From contig CATLIX010000019.1 of assembly GCA_949959185.1 (NCBI GenBank), positions 1-56,023 of the forward strand: 56,023 bases of DNA, read 5' to 3'. The notes beneath the pieces were generated by a model. It made no database searches. It saw only the letters and a list, made by a program, of their open reading frames with translations, and was not told where the DNA came from. This stretch comes from an uncultured Eubacterium sp. Its GTDB lineage: Bacteria > Bacillota > Clostridia > Lachnospirales > Lachnospiraceae. Shown piece after piece: positions 17,945-25,762 of the stretch (position 1 is its first letter; every line of letters starts with the position of its first letter). Both the position numbers and the translations under genes were made by a program.

Positions 17945-20639
17945 ACTCCCGTTCTTCTGTCTCCTCTCCCTTTTTCTGAATCTCCTCCTGCAGACATTGC
18001 TTATATCTGTCTATGTACTCCTGCATATCCCAAACCAGTTCTTCTGCATTTTCCCGGCTCTTACGATAAATATCCATCAGCTGCTCCTGTTCCCTTTTCA
18101 GTTCAGACTGTTCCCCGTTTTGCCCCTCCAGGGCTTCCTGAAAACTTGCTTTGCACTTCAGAAGATAAGCCGCAATACATTCCAGAACCTGGCTGTCCAA
18201 AAATGCATCCACTGTTTTGTAAGGAAAAGCTATCGCATAGCCGCTTTCTTCTCCAAAATATCTGTCCAGAAAACTTCGGATATCAACGGCCATCCCTTTC
18301 AGCCCCGGATTTTTCCCTTCGTCAACCTTTCCCCATTCCATATCTGTCCAGCAAAATCCTCTTTCACTGTTCCTTCCAGCCATACAATAAGCCAGCAAAC
18401 CGCTTCGGATTACCATTTCCGCCGGCATCTCCCAATCCTGCATTCCCTGGTCAGAAGCACTCTTCCAAATAGTATACAAATAGTCTTCCAGGGATAATTC
18501 CAGCGTCAGGATGACCACCAGATCAGCCTCGCATTCTTTAAAAAAGCTCATCATCATATCAACGGCCTGTTCTACTGAAAACTGGTTCTTATCCCAGAAG
18601 AAAATCCTGTTTACCTTTTTGGCAATATCTCCCTGCTTTTCAGAAAACGCCCTCTGCTTTCTGGCTGCCTGCGATACACCCTGTTCTATCCAGCGCAGAT
18701 ACTCTGTTTCACTCAGATACCCAAACAGTTCTTCTCTTTTATAAATCAGCACCTGGTCCACACTGTCCAGTAAAATTCCTTTGAGCCAATAAGTATAATA
18801 CCGGTACGCCTGATGCATGTCAGAAAGAGCATTCAGCTCCTCCTCTTTTTTTACATGAAATCTGTATTTTTTCAGCTTCTCTCTATCTTCCCAATATGCT
18901 ATCTGGGCCCTGAGAAATTTATAAAGCCTTTGTTCAAATACACACCAGTATGCTTCGTTCTGAATTTCTGCGTATTCTTCCCTTAATTCCACTTTAAAAA
19001 ATTTTGCTGTGATATTAGCCACAATTTTAACAGCACAGTCATACCGATATTCTCTGTTGCGAACTGTCTGTCCCACAAAATGCCCCACTTCATGGCTCAG
19101 CATAATCAGCATAAGTTTCATATCATAAATCTGATTTTCCGGTATACTGACGAAAAACAGCCTCTTATTTTCAGACATGTTTTTAAACAGTTCCCATACC
19201 TGAACATTACTGACAACCCCCAGACTGGTGAGGAATTCATATTCGTGTTCTGGTGTGTTCTCTTCCCCTGTTTTACCCAGAAATCTTTTCATATAGTAAA
19301 GAAAGGCATTATAAAATGCATTGAGACGTACCGGAGCATTATATATTCTGATATCCAAATCAAGAGACTGTGTGAACTGCCTGTCTGAGCGTACAGAATT
19401 CTGAACGCAGAGATTCAGGCTTTTCACAAATTCATAAAAATTATCATAAAAATGAAGATTGTTGATATTCCCGGCCTCTCCCGCAATCTGCAGTACCATA
19501 TGTACAGGCAGATACATGGAATAATAGATATAATCCTGAACAGGTGTATTTTCAAACTTCTGCAATGCATTGGTAATCTGATACAGATACCGTTCCAGTG
19601 TTCCGGCAGAAAATCCCTCCTGAGTTTCTCTGACTTTGCAAATCAATGTTCTGAGTTTTTCTCCCAGTTTCCGGCAGGCTTCCTGAAAAGGAGTCTCAGC
19701 AATTTTCTCAGGGCTTTCCCAGGAAATTTGCAGGGCTTCTTCATCATTCTGAATACCGGTTATAATCGTCGTAAGCCCGATAAAAGAATCCCTGTATTCC
19801 GGGCAGCTGTGATTCAGCCTGCCATTCCCATCCCGAAAAAATGTCAGAAAATCATACCATGACATATCTTCTATAATCATCACTTCATCGTTACAGCCCA
19901 GAATGGATTCTTTTCTCACGAGTTTATCACATTTTTCATCCATTTTCTTCCTGATATATTCAATGCTTCCGGGCTGACGTTCAATTGCATAAATATAAAC
20001 GCGCCCCACTCTTTTTTCCTGCAGTCGTTCTATCCCGGAACCATTCAGAAATTTTTTCTGCACAGCAGAAACCGTATAGCTATAGGATAATTTTATCCCA
20101 ATCTCCCTTAACAGAGATTCATCCTCTTTGCGATGGAATCCGTCAATCAGAACTGCTCCGTCTTCATATTCACGACATAAAAGAATCAGAAGCATGCTGC
20201 TGTTATCAAGGGTCAGATACGTAATAGCCTGTCTCCTGCCACCTTCTGATAAATTTTCTTCCAGCTTCCTCCTGTGGTTAATCCCCGCCCTGTCTTTCTC
20301 CATTGTACCCTGAATTAAAATAACAAAAATAAAGGGGTATTCCGTCCCCTTATCCAACGCTTCTTTCCAGAATTTATTATCATAGTCTCCGTTATCTTCC
20401 TCACTTCGAAAGCCATATATGATCTGGGCCGAATATCGTCCGTCCAGCTCCTGCATCTGATTCACATCATAATCCCAGAGCCTTTCCAGAGAACACCGGC
20501 CCTCCTGAAAAATATTATCTCCCACTTTAATTCCATCAAAATAACCAAAGGCTGTGTATTGCCATTTGTCATGCGGTTTATCATCCGGAGGCAAAAAATC
20601 ATTGTACAAAACAATTGGCCTGCATATATTATAAGCCAT
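17937..20639 (-). CDS. Large HEVGH metallopeptidase-like protein paired with the DisA_N gene
   Basis: The 900-residue protein is of unknown family. A zinc-binding HEVGH motif sits in a predicted helix (about residues 508-526, MLIMLSHEVGHFVGQTV). About 185 residues later FFKECEADLVVILTLEL offers the E-x-x-A-D style glutamate expected of gluzincin peptidases, so an active protease is plausible. The N-terminal 300 residues contain alternating strands and helices with no recognised motif; the C-terminus (about 835-895) is a charged coiled coil. No signal peptide or membrane span is apparent. The start is the ATG at 20639, with AAGGGG upstream; a GTG two codons earlier is the alternative. It overlaps the DisA_N gene, so the two probably form one system with this as sensor or effector. 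Substrate unknown. Confidence 0.7.
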   Translation of the reverse strand: MAYNICRPIVLYNDFLPPDDKPHDKWQYTAFGYFDGIKVGDNIFQEGRCSLERLWDYDVNQMQELDGRYSAQIIYGFRSEEDNGDYDNKFWKEALDKGTEYPFIFVILIQGTMEKDRAGINHRRKLEENLSEGGRRQAITYLTLDNSSMLLILLCREYEDGAVLIDGFHRKEDESLLREIGIKLSYSYTVSAVQKKFLNGSGIERLQEKRVGRVYIYAIERQPGSIEYIRKKMDEKCDKLVRKESILGCNDEVMIIEDMSWYDFLTFFRDGNGRLNHSCPEYRDSFIGLTTIITGIQNDEEALQISWESPEKIAETPFQEACRKLGEKLRTLICKVRETQEGFSAGTLERYLYQITNALQKFENTPVQDYIYYSMYLPVHMVLQIAGEAGNINNLHFYDNFYEFVKSLNLCVQNSVRSDRQFTQSLDLDIRIYNAPVRLNAFYNAFLYYMKRFLGKTGEENTPEHEYEFLTSLGVVSNVQVWELFKNMSENKRLFFVSIPENQIYDMKLMLIMLSHEVGHFVGQTVRNREYRYDCAVKIVANITAKFFKVELREEYAEIQNEAYWCVFEQRLYKFLRAQIAYWEDREKLKKYRFHVKKEEELNALSDMHQAYRYYTYWLKGILLDSVDQVLIYKREELFGYLSETEYLRWIEQGVSQAARKQRAFSEKQGDIAKKVNRIFFWDKNQFSVEQAVDMMMSFFKECEADLVVILTLELSLEDYLYTIWKSASDQGMQDWEMPAEMVIRSGLLAYCMAGRNSERGFCWTDMEWGKVDEGKNPGLKGMAVDIRSFLDRYFGEESGYAIAFPYKTVDAFLDSQVLECIAAYLLKCKASFQEALEGQNGEQSELKREQEQLMDIYRKSRENAEELVWDMQEYIDRYKQCLQEEIQKKGEETEEREYA

Positions 20640-20733
20640 CCCCACTTCCCCTTATCCCTTCTGTATCTTACTTTGATGCGCGCGAGCGGATTGCCTGGCA
20701 ATAAGTTTTATCTCCGCAAGCTGCGCATCTTAA

Positions 20734-20800
20734 TTTTTGTTCTATAGGAAAGATACTTTCACGCATTATCGTGGCAAGTATCTTTCCTATAGAACAAAAA
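20734..20800. repeat. Perfect 25-bp inverted repeat
   Basis: The arms at 20734-20758 and 20776-20800 are perfectly complementary over 25 bp, and the 17-nt loop itself holds CACG/CGTG. The arms begin TTTTTGTTCTATAGG and end AGAACAAAAA. It lies between the terminator of the 69-residue gene and the metallopeptidase-like gene. A second long hairpin (GATGCGC/GCGCATC with TTGCC/GGCAA inside, about 20676-20731) follows toward that gene. It may be a terminator, a small non-autonomous element or a binding site. Confidence 0.8.
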
Positions 20801-20817
20801 AAGCCCTGTTCAGGGCT
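20796..20817 (-). terminator. Terminator of the 69-residue gene
   Basis: On the minus strand AGCCCTG, a 2-nt loop and CAGGGCT are followed by a run of seven T. It lies 7 nt past the stop codon at 20825. Confidence 0.85.
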
Positions 20818-20824
20818 GATTTTG

Positions 20825-21034
20825 CTAATATCTGATCTTTCTGAGATTTCCATAAGACGTATAATCCACCCCCGGCTGCCTTCCTCTCGGCAGAGCCTCT
20901 GCATTCTCTTCTGATACATCCTGCTGTTTTGCAGCCTTCAGAAAACTGCTGATGGGATCCTTCTCATTCAATCCATACATAATCCGGGTAGCTTTCTCTA
21001 TGTCAAGTGTTCCCCGTGCGAATCTTTCCTCCAT
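20825..21034 (-). CDS. Small uncharacterised protein (69 residues)
   Basis: This is a short charged protein with no recognised domain. It has a GGAGGGG ribosome binding site just before the ATG, a helical N-terminal half (GTLDIEKATRIMYGLNEKDP) and a proline/glycine-containing tail. Its own strong terminator separates it from the metallopeptidase-like operon downstream, so it is probably a separate transcript. There are no membrane segments. It could be a regulator or a lineage-specific small protein; the sequence gives no function. Confidence 0.65.
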   Translation of the reverse strand: MEERFARGTLDIEKATRIMYGLNEKDPISSFLKAAKQQDVSEENAEALPRGRQPGVDYTSYGNLRKIRY

Positions 21035-21273
21035 AATTCCCCTCCGAACTTTAACAATGCTGTCATTTTAGTATATGCAGCTGCCATAAAAATAGCCTTC
21101 CAAATAAAGGAAAGTAACACTGGAAAAATACGAAATAACTTGTCCTCTTTTTCTTTTTGTTTGTGACTGCTGTGGCCTGATTTTATCACATATTTTTTCA
21201 TATGTCAATTATTTTCCACATATTTCCATTCTGACATAAAAATTTATGTAACAGCTTATGAACAAAGCTGGCA

Positions 21274-21933
21274 TTATCCTTTGCAGTCCATCACCGAAAC
21301 CCGTTCTTCCGGATAAAACTGCTGCAGAACCTCTTCCTGTCTGTCCTCTGCTGACTCCGGCAGTTTTTTCCCGGACTGAACATTGTCTCTGACTCCCGTG
21401 GGCTGTCCCGGATTTTCCTGTTCCTGCGCCTGTTCCACTTCCGGCTTGTTCATGGCCTTCGGGTCTTCTCTGGCGTCCTGTATGGCTGCTTTTACCGCTT
21501 CGCCCAGAAGTTCTCCGAACTGGGGATTCTTCTTTGTGACTTCCGCAACCTGCTGATAGGCCTGCTGTACAATGGTCTGCTGTTCTTCTTTGGAAGAAGC
21601 CTGCTGCAGAGCATGTCTGATTCGTTCTCCTTCTTTTCGGGCAAGCTCCGCCATCTGAGCAAGCTGGGGATTCATCCGCCGCAGCAATTCCCGTTCTTCC
21701 GGTGTTACCGACTCGCCTCTTGCGATTCTTTTTGCTATCTGCAAAACTTTTCTGGCGTCTCGTTTGTTCTCGTCCACTTCCTTTGGCTCCAGCAATTTCT
21801 GCAGGACTGATTTTTTATTATCATCTGTCTCCGCTCCGGTCAGATTGCGTATTACCTGATTGACGTCTACCAGCAAATCTCCGTTTCTTCTCTTTGCAGT
21901 TCCCGTTTGCGGATTCGTAATATTCAGATTCAT
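21274..21933 (-). CDS. Uncharacterised charged, glutamine-rich cytosolic protein
   Basis: The 219-residue protein is of unknown function. The ATG at 21933 has GGAGG at 7-nt spacing and is preferred to an ATG two codons upstream. The middle region (about 55-150) is highly helical and rich in K, E, R and Q. The last 60 residues are disordered-looking (EQAQEQENPGQPTG). There is no signal peptide or membrane segment. The start, MNLNITNPQTG, and the following KRRNGDLLVDVNQVIRNL suggest a folded N-terminus. It is followed by a weak CAGCTT/AAGCTG hairpin near 21255. The 239-nt gap to the next gene has no other gene. Confidence 0.7.
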   Translation of the reverse strand: MNLNITNPQTGTAKRRNGDLLVDVNQVIRNLTGAETDDNKKSVLQKLLEPKEVDENKRDARKVLQIAKRIARGESVTPEERELLRRMNPQLAQMAELARKEGERIRHALQQASSKEEQQTIVQQAYQQVAEVTKKNPQFGELLGEAVKAAIQDAREDPKAMNKPEVEQAQEQENPGQPTGVRDNVQSGKKLPESAEDRQEEVLQQFYPEERVSVMDCKG

Positions 21934-22005
21934 TCTCATTCCTCCCGTCTGGCTGATACAACGCTTCTCTGACAGTTATATCGGCAAGTCGGCGGAATCA
22001 GGCCA

Positions 22006-23349
22006 CTATCCTGTCCAGCCGATAAGCTGTTCTTTCTTTTTCCCGTAATAAATCAACCCCACTGCGTCTGCCAGAAACCATCCGATGGGAACGGACCACC
22101 AGATTCCCGTTACTCCAAAAGCCGGCACTGCGGAAAGCACATAGGCCAGCACCACCCGCGTGCCAAGGGAAATCACTGTGAGCACTACGGACATTCCCGG
22201 CTTTCCCAACGCCCGGTACAGGCCGTACAGCAGAAACAGACATCCGATTCCGCAATAAAAGACGCCTTCAATCCGCAGATACCGGACTCCTTCCATGATC
22301 ACTTCTGTTTCTGACGTCTCAACAAACAGTGCCATCAGGGGCCGGGCAAAAACCCATACAAACGCTGAAACCACAATACAAAAGGCCATAGATGTAATCA
22401 TCGCTCCTTTCAGGCCTTTCCGGATACGTTCTTCCTGCCTGGCTCCATAATTCTGGGCAAGGAAGGTGGAACATGCATTGCCGAAATCCTGCACCGGCAT
22501 ATAGGCAAAGGCATCAATTTTCACTGCTGCTGCAAAAGCCGCCATAATCACAGGGCCAAAACTGTTCACCAGCCCCTGCACCATGAGAATACCAAGGTTC
22601 ATCACCGACTGCTGTACGCAGGTCAGTATGGAAAACCCTGCAATTTCCCGCACACATTCCAGCCGAACGTTCCAGAATCTCCGGACGGCCCGCAACTGAG
22701 GGCACCGCCACATCCCGTACAGCACAATTCCAATGCCGGAAATATACTGGGAAATTACGGTGGCTCTGGCTGCTCCGGCTGCTCCCTGGCCAAGCTGCAG
22801 CACAAACCACAGATCCAGCAAAATATTCAGCACCGAAGATGCTGCCAGAAACACCAGCGGCACCAGGGAGTTTCCTACCGCCCGCAGAAAAGAAGCCACG
22901 TAATTATACAGAAATGTGGCTGTAATTCCCCGGAAAATAACCGCCAGATATTCCCGCATATACCCCCATACCTCATCGGGAACCTGTAAAAATATACGGA
23001 TTCCGTCCAGGCAGGCAAATGATATCAGATTCAGCAAAACAGTCAGTATTCCTATCAGTACAAAGGATGCTCGGATACTTTCCGCAAGCCCCTGTTCATC
23101 CCGTCGGCCAAAACGAATGGAAAATACTGCTCCGCTCCCCATACAAAGTCCCAGGAGAATGGAAGTCAGAAATGTCATCAGCGTAAAGGCAGAGCCTACC
23201 GCTGCCAGCGCGTTGCTTCCCAAAAATTTTCCCACAATCAGCGTATCCGCCACATTATAGCACTGCTGTAACAGATTTCCCAGAATCATGGGAACCGCAA
23301 ATTTCAGCATGGAGGCCATTATGGGCCCTCTGGTCAGATCCCGGTCCAT
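22006..23349 (-). CDS. MATE-family efflux transporter
   Basis: This cation-coupled multidrug and toxic-compound exporter sits in the cytoplasmic membrane. The 447-residue protein has twelve hydrophobic segments. The first is followed by the family signature near PMILGNLLQQCYNVADTLIVG, and QQSVMNLGILMVQGLVNSFGP marks the second half of the internally repeated fold. Its first 16 nt overlap the end of lgt, so it is co-transcribed with it. The substrate cannot be inferred. Confidence 0.93.
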   Translation of the reverse strand: MDRDLTRGPIMASMLKFAVPMILGNLLQQCYNVADTLIVGKFLGSNALAAVGSAFTLMTFLTSILLGLCMGSGAVFSIRFGRRDEQGLAESIRASFVLIGILTVLLNLISFACLDGIRIFLQVPDEVWGYMREYLAVIFRGITATFLYNYVASFLRAVGNSLVPLVFLAASSVLNILLDLWFVLQLGQGAAGAARATVISQYISGIGIVLYGMWRCPQLRAVRRFWNVRLECVREIAGFSILTCVQQSVMNLGILMVQGLVNSFGPVIMAAFAAAVKIDAFAYMPVQDFGNACSTFLAQNYGARQEERIRKGLKGAMITSMAFCIVVSAFVWVFARPLMALFVETSETEVIMEGVRYLRIEGVFYCGIGCLFLLYGLYRALGKPGMSVVLTVISLGTRVVLAYVLSAVPAFGVTGIWWSVPIGWFLADAVGLIYYGKKKEQLIGWTG

Positions 23350-24107
23350 TCCTTTTCATCCTTTCCGGCATGTTTTTCCGCCCACAAAAACATACCGATT
23401 CCCAGAATCAGAATAAAAATGGAGATGAGCTGGGATGTGGACAGGAATCCAAAAGTTCCCCGGTAATCATTCCGCAGCATTTCTATTACAAATCTTCCAA
23501 TACTGTAAAGTATACAGTAAACAGCCGATATTTTTCCCTTTTTCGGCTTTTTTTTCGCATATGCCATCAGCAAAAATGCCATGGCAAAATCTCCAATACT
23601 GGAATAAATCTGGGTTGGAATCAGTTTCACTCCGTTGGGCGCATAATCTGACTGCCAGTACTGAATACTGAGCAGGGAATCTGTCTCTCTTCCATAACAG
23701 CATCCGGCAAAAAAGCAGCCGATTCGTCCGCAGCCCTGAGCAAAGGCCACCGCCGGCAGCACCAAATCCAGATAAGACAGAAAATCCACTTTTTTATAAC
23801 GGCAATAGCCCCATCCGGCCACTACTCCGCCGATAATTCCTCCGTACACTACCCATCCGTTCTGAAAATTCCAGAGAATGGACGGGTCTTTCAAAATATC
23901 CCGAAAGCTCACAGTATAGTAAAGAAGTTTACTGCCTGCTGCTCCCCCCAGTACGGCACACCAGAAGATTCCAAACAGAATATCCGGGTTCAGCCCCTGC
24001 TTTCTGGCACGCTTTTCACTGATAATCAGTGCGCTCATGTAACCGATTGCCACCATAATACCATACAGGTGTATGGTCAGGGGGCCAATGTGAATATCAT
24101 TAATCAT
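23334..24107 (-). CDS. lgt: Prolipoprotein diacylglyceryl transferase
   Basis: Lgt transfers diacylglycerol from phosphatidylglycerol to the lipobox cysteine of prelipoproteins, the first step of lipoprotein maturation. The start at MINDIHIGPLTIHLYG (24107) follows GGAGG and gives 257 residues. The catalytic-site histidine lies in the N-terminal LTIHLYGIM segment, and the Lgt signature is visible as GCGRIGCFFAGCCYG. Seven hydrophobic segments are expected. An upstream in-frame ATG is not supported. The SBP encoded at 42139-44622 is a likely client. Confidence 0.95.
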   Translation of the reverse strand: MINDIHIGPLTIHLYGIMVAIGYMSALIISEKRARKQGLNPDILFGIFWCAVLGGAAGSKLLYYTVSFRDILKDPSILWNFQNGWVVYGGIIGGVVAGWGYCRYKKVDFLSYLDLVLPAVAFAQGCGRIGCFFAGCCYGRETDSLLSIQYWQSDYAPNGVKLIPTQIYSSIGDFAMAFLLMAYAKKKPKKGKISAVYCILYSIGRFVIEMLRNDYRGTFGFLSTSQLISIFILILGIGMFLWAEKHAGKDEKEWTGI

Positions 24108-24276
24108 AATTTCCTCCAGTTTTACATTTGTTGTATAATCCTCATTCATACTCAGTCTATTGTAACAAACTTATCCGTATCTGTGAACCATTTTTATTGT
24201 ATCCGACCTGCCAGTTTCTGTTTATACATATTATATAGGAAATATTTCAGGATTTTTGTGGGACTGCCACATGGAT

Positions 24277-24732
24277 TCAGACTGACATCCGAAAGAAAAA
24301 TAGCACACGTACCAGCTCTTTTTGCCTGTCAATCCACACTTCGTCCGCATGTAAAAACATGCCGGCAAACATTTTGCGGATTTCCTTCACCGTATCTTCC
24401 ACAAAAAACATCTGTCCTGTTGTAAACTCAATGGTAGAATATGCCTTATTGTCCGTGTCTATTTCCAGATTCAAGTCCAGGATTCCGGCCAGCAACAGAG
24501 CGTATTTACAAAATTTTTTGAATTGAGCCTTTTTCCCTTCATCCTGCTCCAGACTTCTTTTTTCTTCCCTTTCTCTGGCACATTTTATACAGGATTCTAT
24601 CTCCTGTTTTGCTTTTCTTTCATCCCTGGCTATTTCTTCCGGTGTTTTACAGGCTTTTTCTTCCTGATGCCTTGCTAAAATTTCTTCCAGCTCTTTTTGG
24701 GCCAAATCGTAGTAGTTTCTGGTGATTTTCAT
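24277..24732 (-). CDS. Uncharacterised charged protein
   Basis: This 151-residue protein has a long charged helix at residues 1-70 (KELEEILARHQEEKACKTPEE and on), possibly coiled coil, and includes two cysteines in CIKC. A mixed alpha/beta region follows. No family was recognised. It has no signal peptide or membrane span. It is divergent from the XRE gene 125 bp away, an arrangement often seen when a regulator controls its neighbour, but that link is inference. Confidence 0.65.
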   Translation of the reverse strand: MKITRNYYDLAQKELEEILARHQEEKACKTPEEIARDERKAKQEIESCIKCAREREEKRSLEQDEGKKAQFKKFCKYALLLAGILDLNLEIDTDNKAYSTIEFTTGQMFFVEDTVKEIRKMFAGMFLHADEVWIDRQKELVRVLFFFRMSV

Positions 24733-24857
24733 ATTTTACCCCTTTCTTCATACTCTATTTATATAACACTTTTCTATATAATACCTTTCTTTATTGCAAA
24801 TTACTATTACGGGAATCATTATATATAATACCCATATCAAAGTAAAGAGGAAAAACT

Positions 24858-25085
24858 ATGGATTACGGAAAACTGGAACTTCGCATTAATGAACTTTTAA
24901 AGGAAAAAGGTATTTCAAAGAATCAAATCTGTAAAGACATGGATATACTCCGCCCTAATTTTAATCGTTACTGTAAAAATGACTTTCAACGACTGGACGC
25001 TGCTTTGCTCTGCAAATTATGCTATTATCTGGATGTGGAAATCGGTGAACTTATCAATTATCTGCCACCGGAGCAGGGAGATTGA
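24858..25085 (+). CDS. XRE-type helix-turn-helix regulator
   Basis: This 75-residue protein consists of one Cro/C1-type DNA-binding domain. GISKNQICKDMDILRPNFNRYCK is the helix-turn-helix (given in short: SKNQICKDMDILRPNF), and LDAALLCKLCYYLDVEIGELINY is the usual closing helix pair of the family. The start follows AAAGAGG. A coding-like stretch continues in another frame to 25196 (KDCLSDRELDSIAEIISIF), either a tiny overlapping gene from a GTG at 25108 or the remains of a longer protein. It is close to the toxin-antitoxin locus but on a separate transcript. Confidence 0.85.
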   Translation: MDYGKLELRINELLKEKGISKNQICKDMDILRPNFNRYCKNDFQRLDAALLCKLCYYLDVEIGELINYLPPEQGD

Positions 25086-25205
25086 CGAATGGAAATACTC
25101 GGTATGGGTGAAAGATTGCCTTTCCGACCGGGAGCTGGACTCCATTGCTGAAATTATTTCTATTTTTAAAGAAAAGAACCGCCAGGAACAGTAAAAACAA
25201 AATCC

Positions 25206-25234
25206 TTGCAATAATTTCACCTGTATGCTATAGT
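25206..25234 (+). promoter_or_regulatory. Promoter of the antisense (antitoxin) RNA
   Basis: A TTGCAA -35 box (25206-25211) and a TATAGT -10 box (25229-25234) have a 17-bp spacer. No open reading frame follows before the terminator hairpin, which fits a small RNA gene starting near 25241. Confidence 0.75.
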
Positions 25235-25240
25235 AAAGAC

Positions 25241-25335
25241 ATCAAAAGGAGCAACCGCCCATATAGTGGTTAGCCTCCATGTAGCTTTATAAGCCTACCA
25301 GCACCGGCTAAGTGACAAGGTAGGCTTATTTATTT
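25241..25335 (+). ncRNA. Predicted antisense RNA antitoxin of a type I toxin-antitoxin pair
   Basis: This predicted RNA of about 95 nt runs from a strong promoter to an 11-bp terminator stem, ATAAGCCTACC (25289-25299) with GGTAGGCTTAT (25319-25329), followed by TTATTTT. Its 3' end overlaps the end of the toxin reading frame on the opposite strand, so the two transcripts share complementary 3' sequence through the common hairpin. That convergent, overlapping layout is the one known from TxpA/RatA-like type I systems. The RNA has no coding potential. Start and end are inferred from promoter and hairpin, not measured. Confidence 0.7.
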
Positions 25336-25425
25336 TCGCTTGTTGTTCCTATCTATATAGGCAAGCAATGAAATGAGAAAAGTACCACCCAAAATCATCA
25401 GGCTTAATACTTCATATGTACTCAT
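25330..25425 (-). CDS. Holin-like type I toxin peptide (31 residues)
   Basis: The peptide starts MSTYEVLSLMILGGTFLISL, continues with LAYID and ends in a basic RNNKRK tail. A short N-terminus, one hydrophobic helix and a charged C-terminus match the putative holin-like toxin family (Hol_Tox) of Bacillota. Such peptides insert in the membrane and stop growth when not silenced by their RNA antitoxin. GGGAGGTGG lies at good distance from the ATG at 25425. The stop codon (25330-25332) abuts the shared terminator stem. At 96 bp the gene is below usual annotation cut-offs. Confidence 0.85.
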   Translation of the reverse strand: MSTYEVLSLMILGGTFLISLLAYIDRNNKRK

Positions 25426-25576
25426 ATTCACCACCTCCCTCTTTCCTTATTTCCCATGATGGGATTCGTGCCGAATAGCACAATGGCGAATGCCATTTCA
25501 GAAAGGCGGGAGGCTTTCCACCCTGTAACACGATTACTCCTGTTCAGAATATACCATATCCTGACATCGTTTGCAA
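25426..25576 (-). promoter_or_regulatory. Promoter and long leader of the toxin mRNA
   Basis: On the minus strand TTGCAA (25571-25576) and TATATT (25548-25553) are 17 bp apart. Transcription would start near 25541, giving a leader of about 115 nt. The leader can fold through GTGC/GCAC and CCCAT/ATGGG stems close to the ribosome binding site. A long structured leader that limits toxin translation is a common property of type I toxins; here it is inferred. Confidence 0.65.
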
Positions 25577-25649
25577 ACACATCTTCCCGGTTCTCAGTTT
25601 TCATTTTCCACAGTTTAAAAATACGGGTTCCCATAAACTTTAAAAATTA

Positions 25650-25678
25650 CTGAAACATTTCCGATAATATGCTATAAT
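25650..25678 (+). promoter_or_regulatory. Promoter of the methyltransferase gene
   Basis: A consensus TATAAT (25673-25678) has a weaker CTGAAA -35 box 17 bp upstream (25650-25655). The -10 box lies 85 bp before the ATG at 25763. Between 25577 and 25650 nothing else was recognised. Confidence 0.6.
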
Positions 25679-25762
25679 GATTCAGGCACTTTTGACATCT
25701 GAATCCTGTACTTTACGGAATGCAGTTTTATATTACAGATAAATCGGAAAGGACCTGTTATA

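Noticed and set aside
20998-21201. Minus-strand frame of 67 codons upstream of the 69-residue gene
   Set aside because: It overlaps the start of the better supported small gene, and no good ribosome binding site or composition supports it.
24108-24276. Possible riboswitch upstream of lgt or downstream of the charged protein
   Set aside because: No conserved riboswitch core or long stem was seen; the region is AT-rich with only weak promoter-like boxes.
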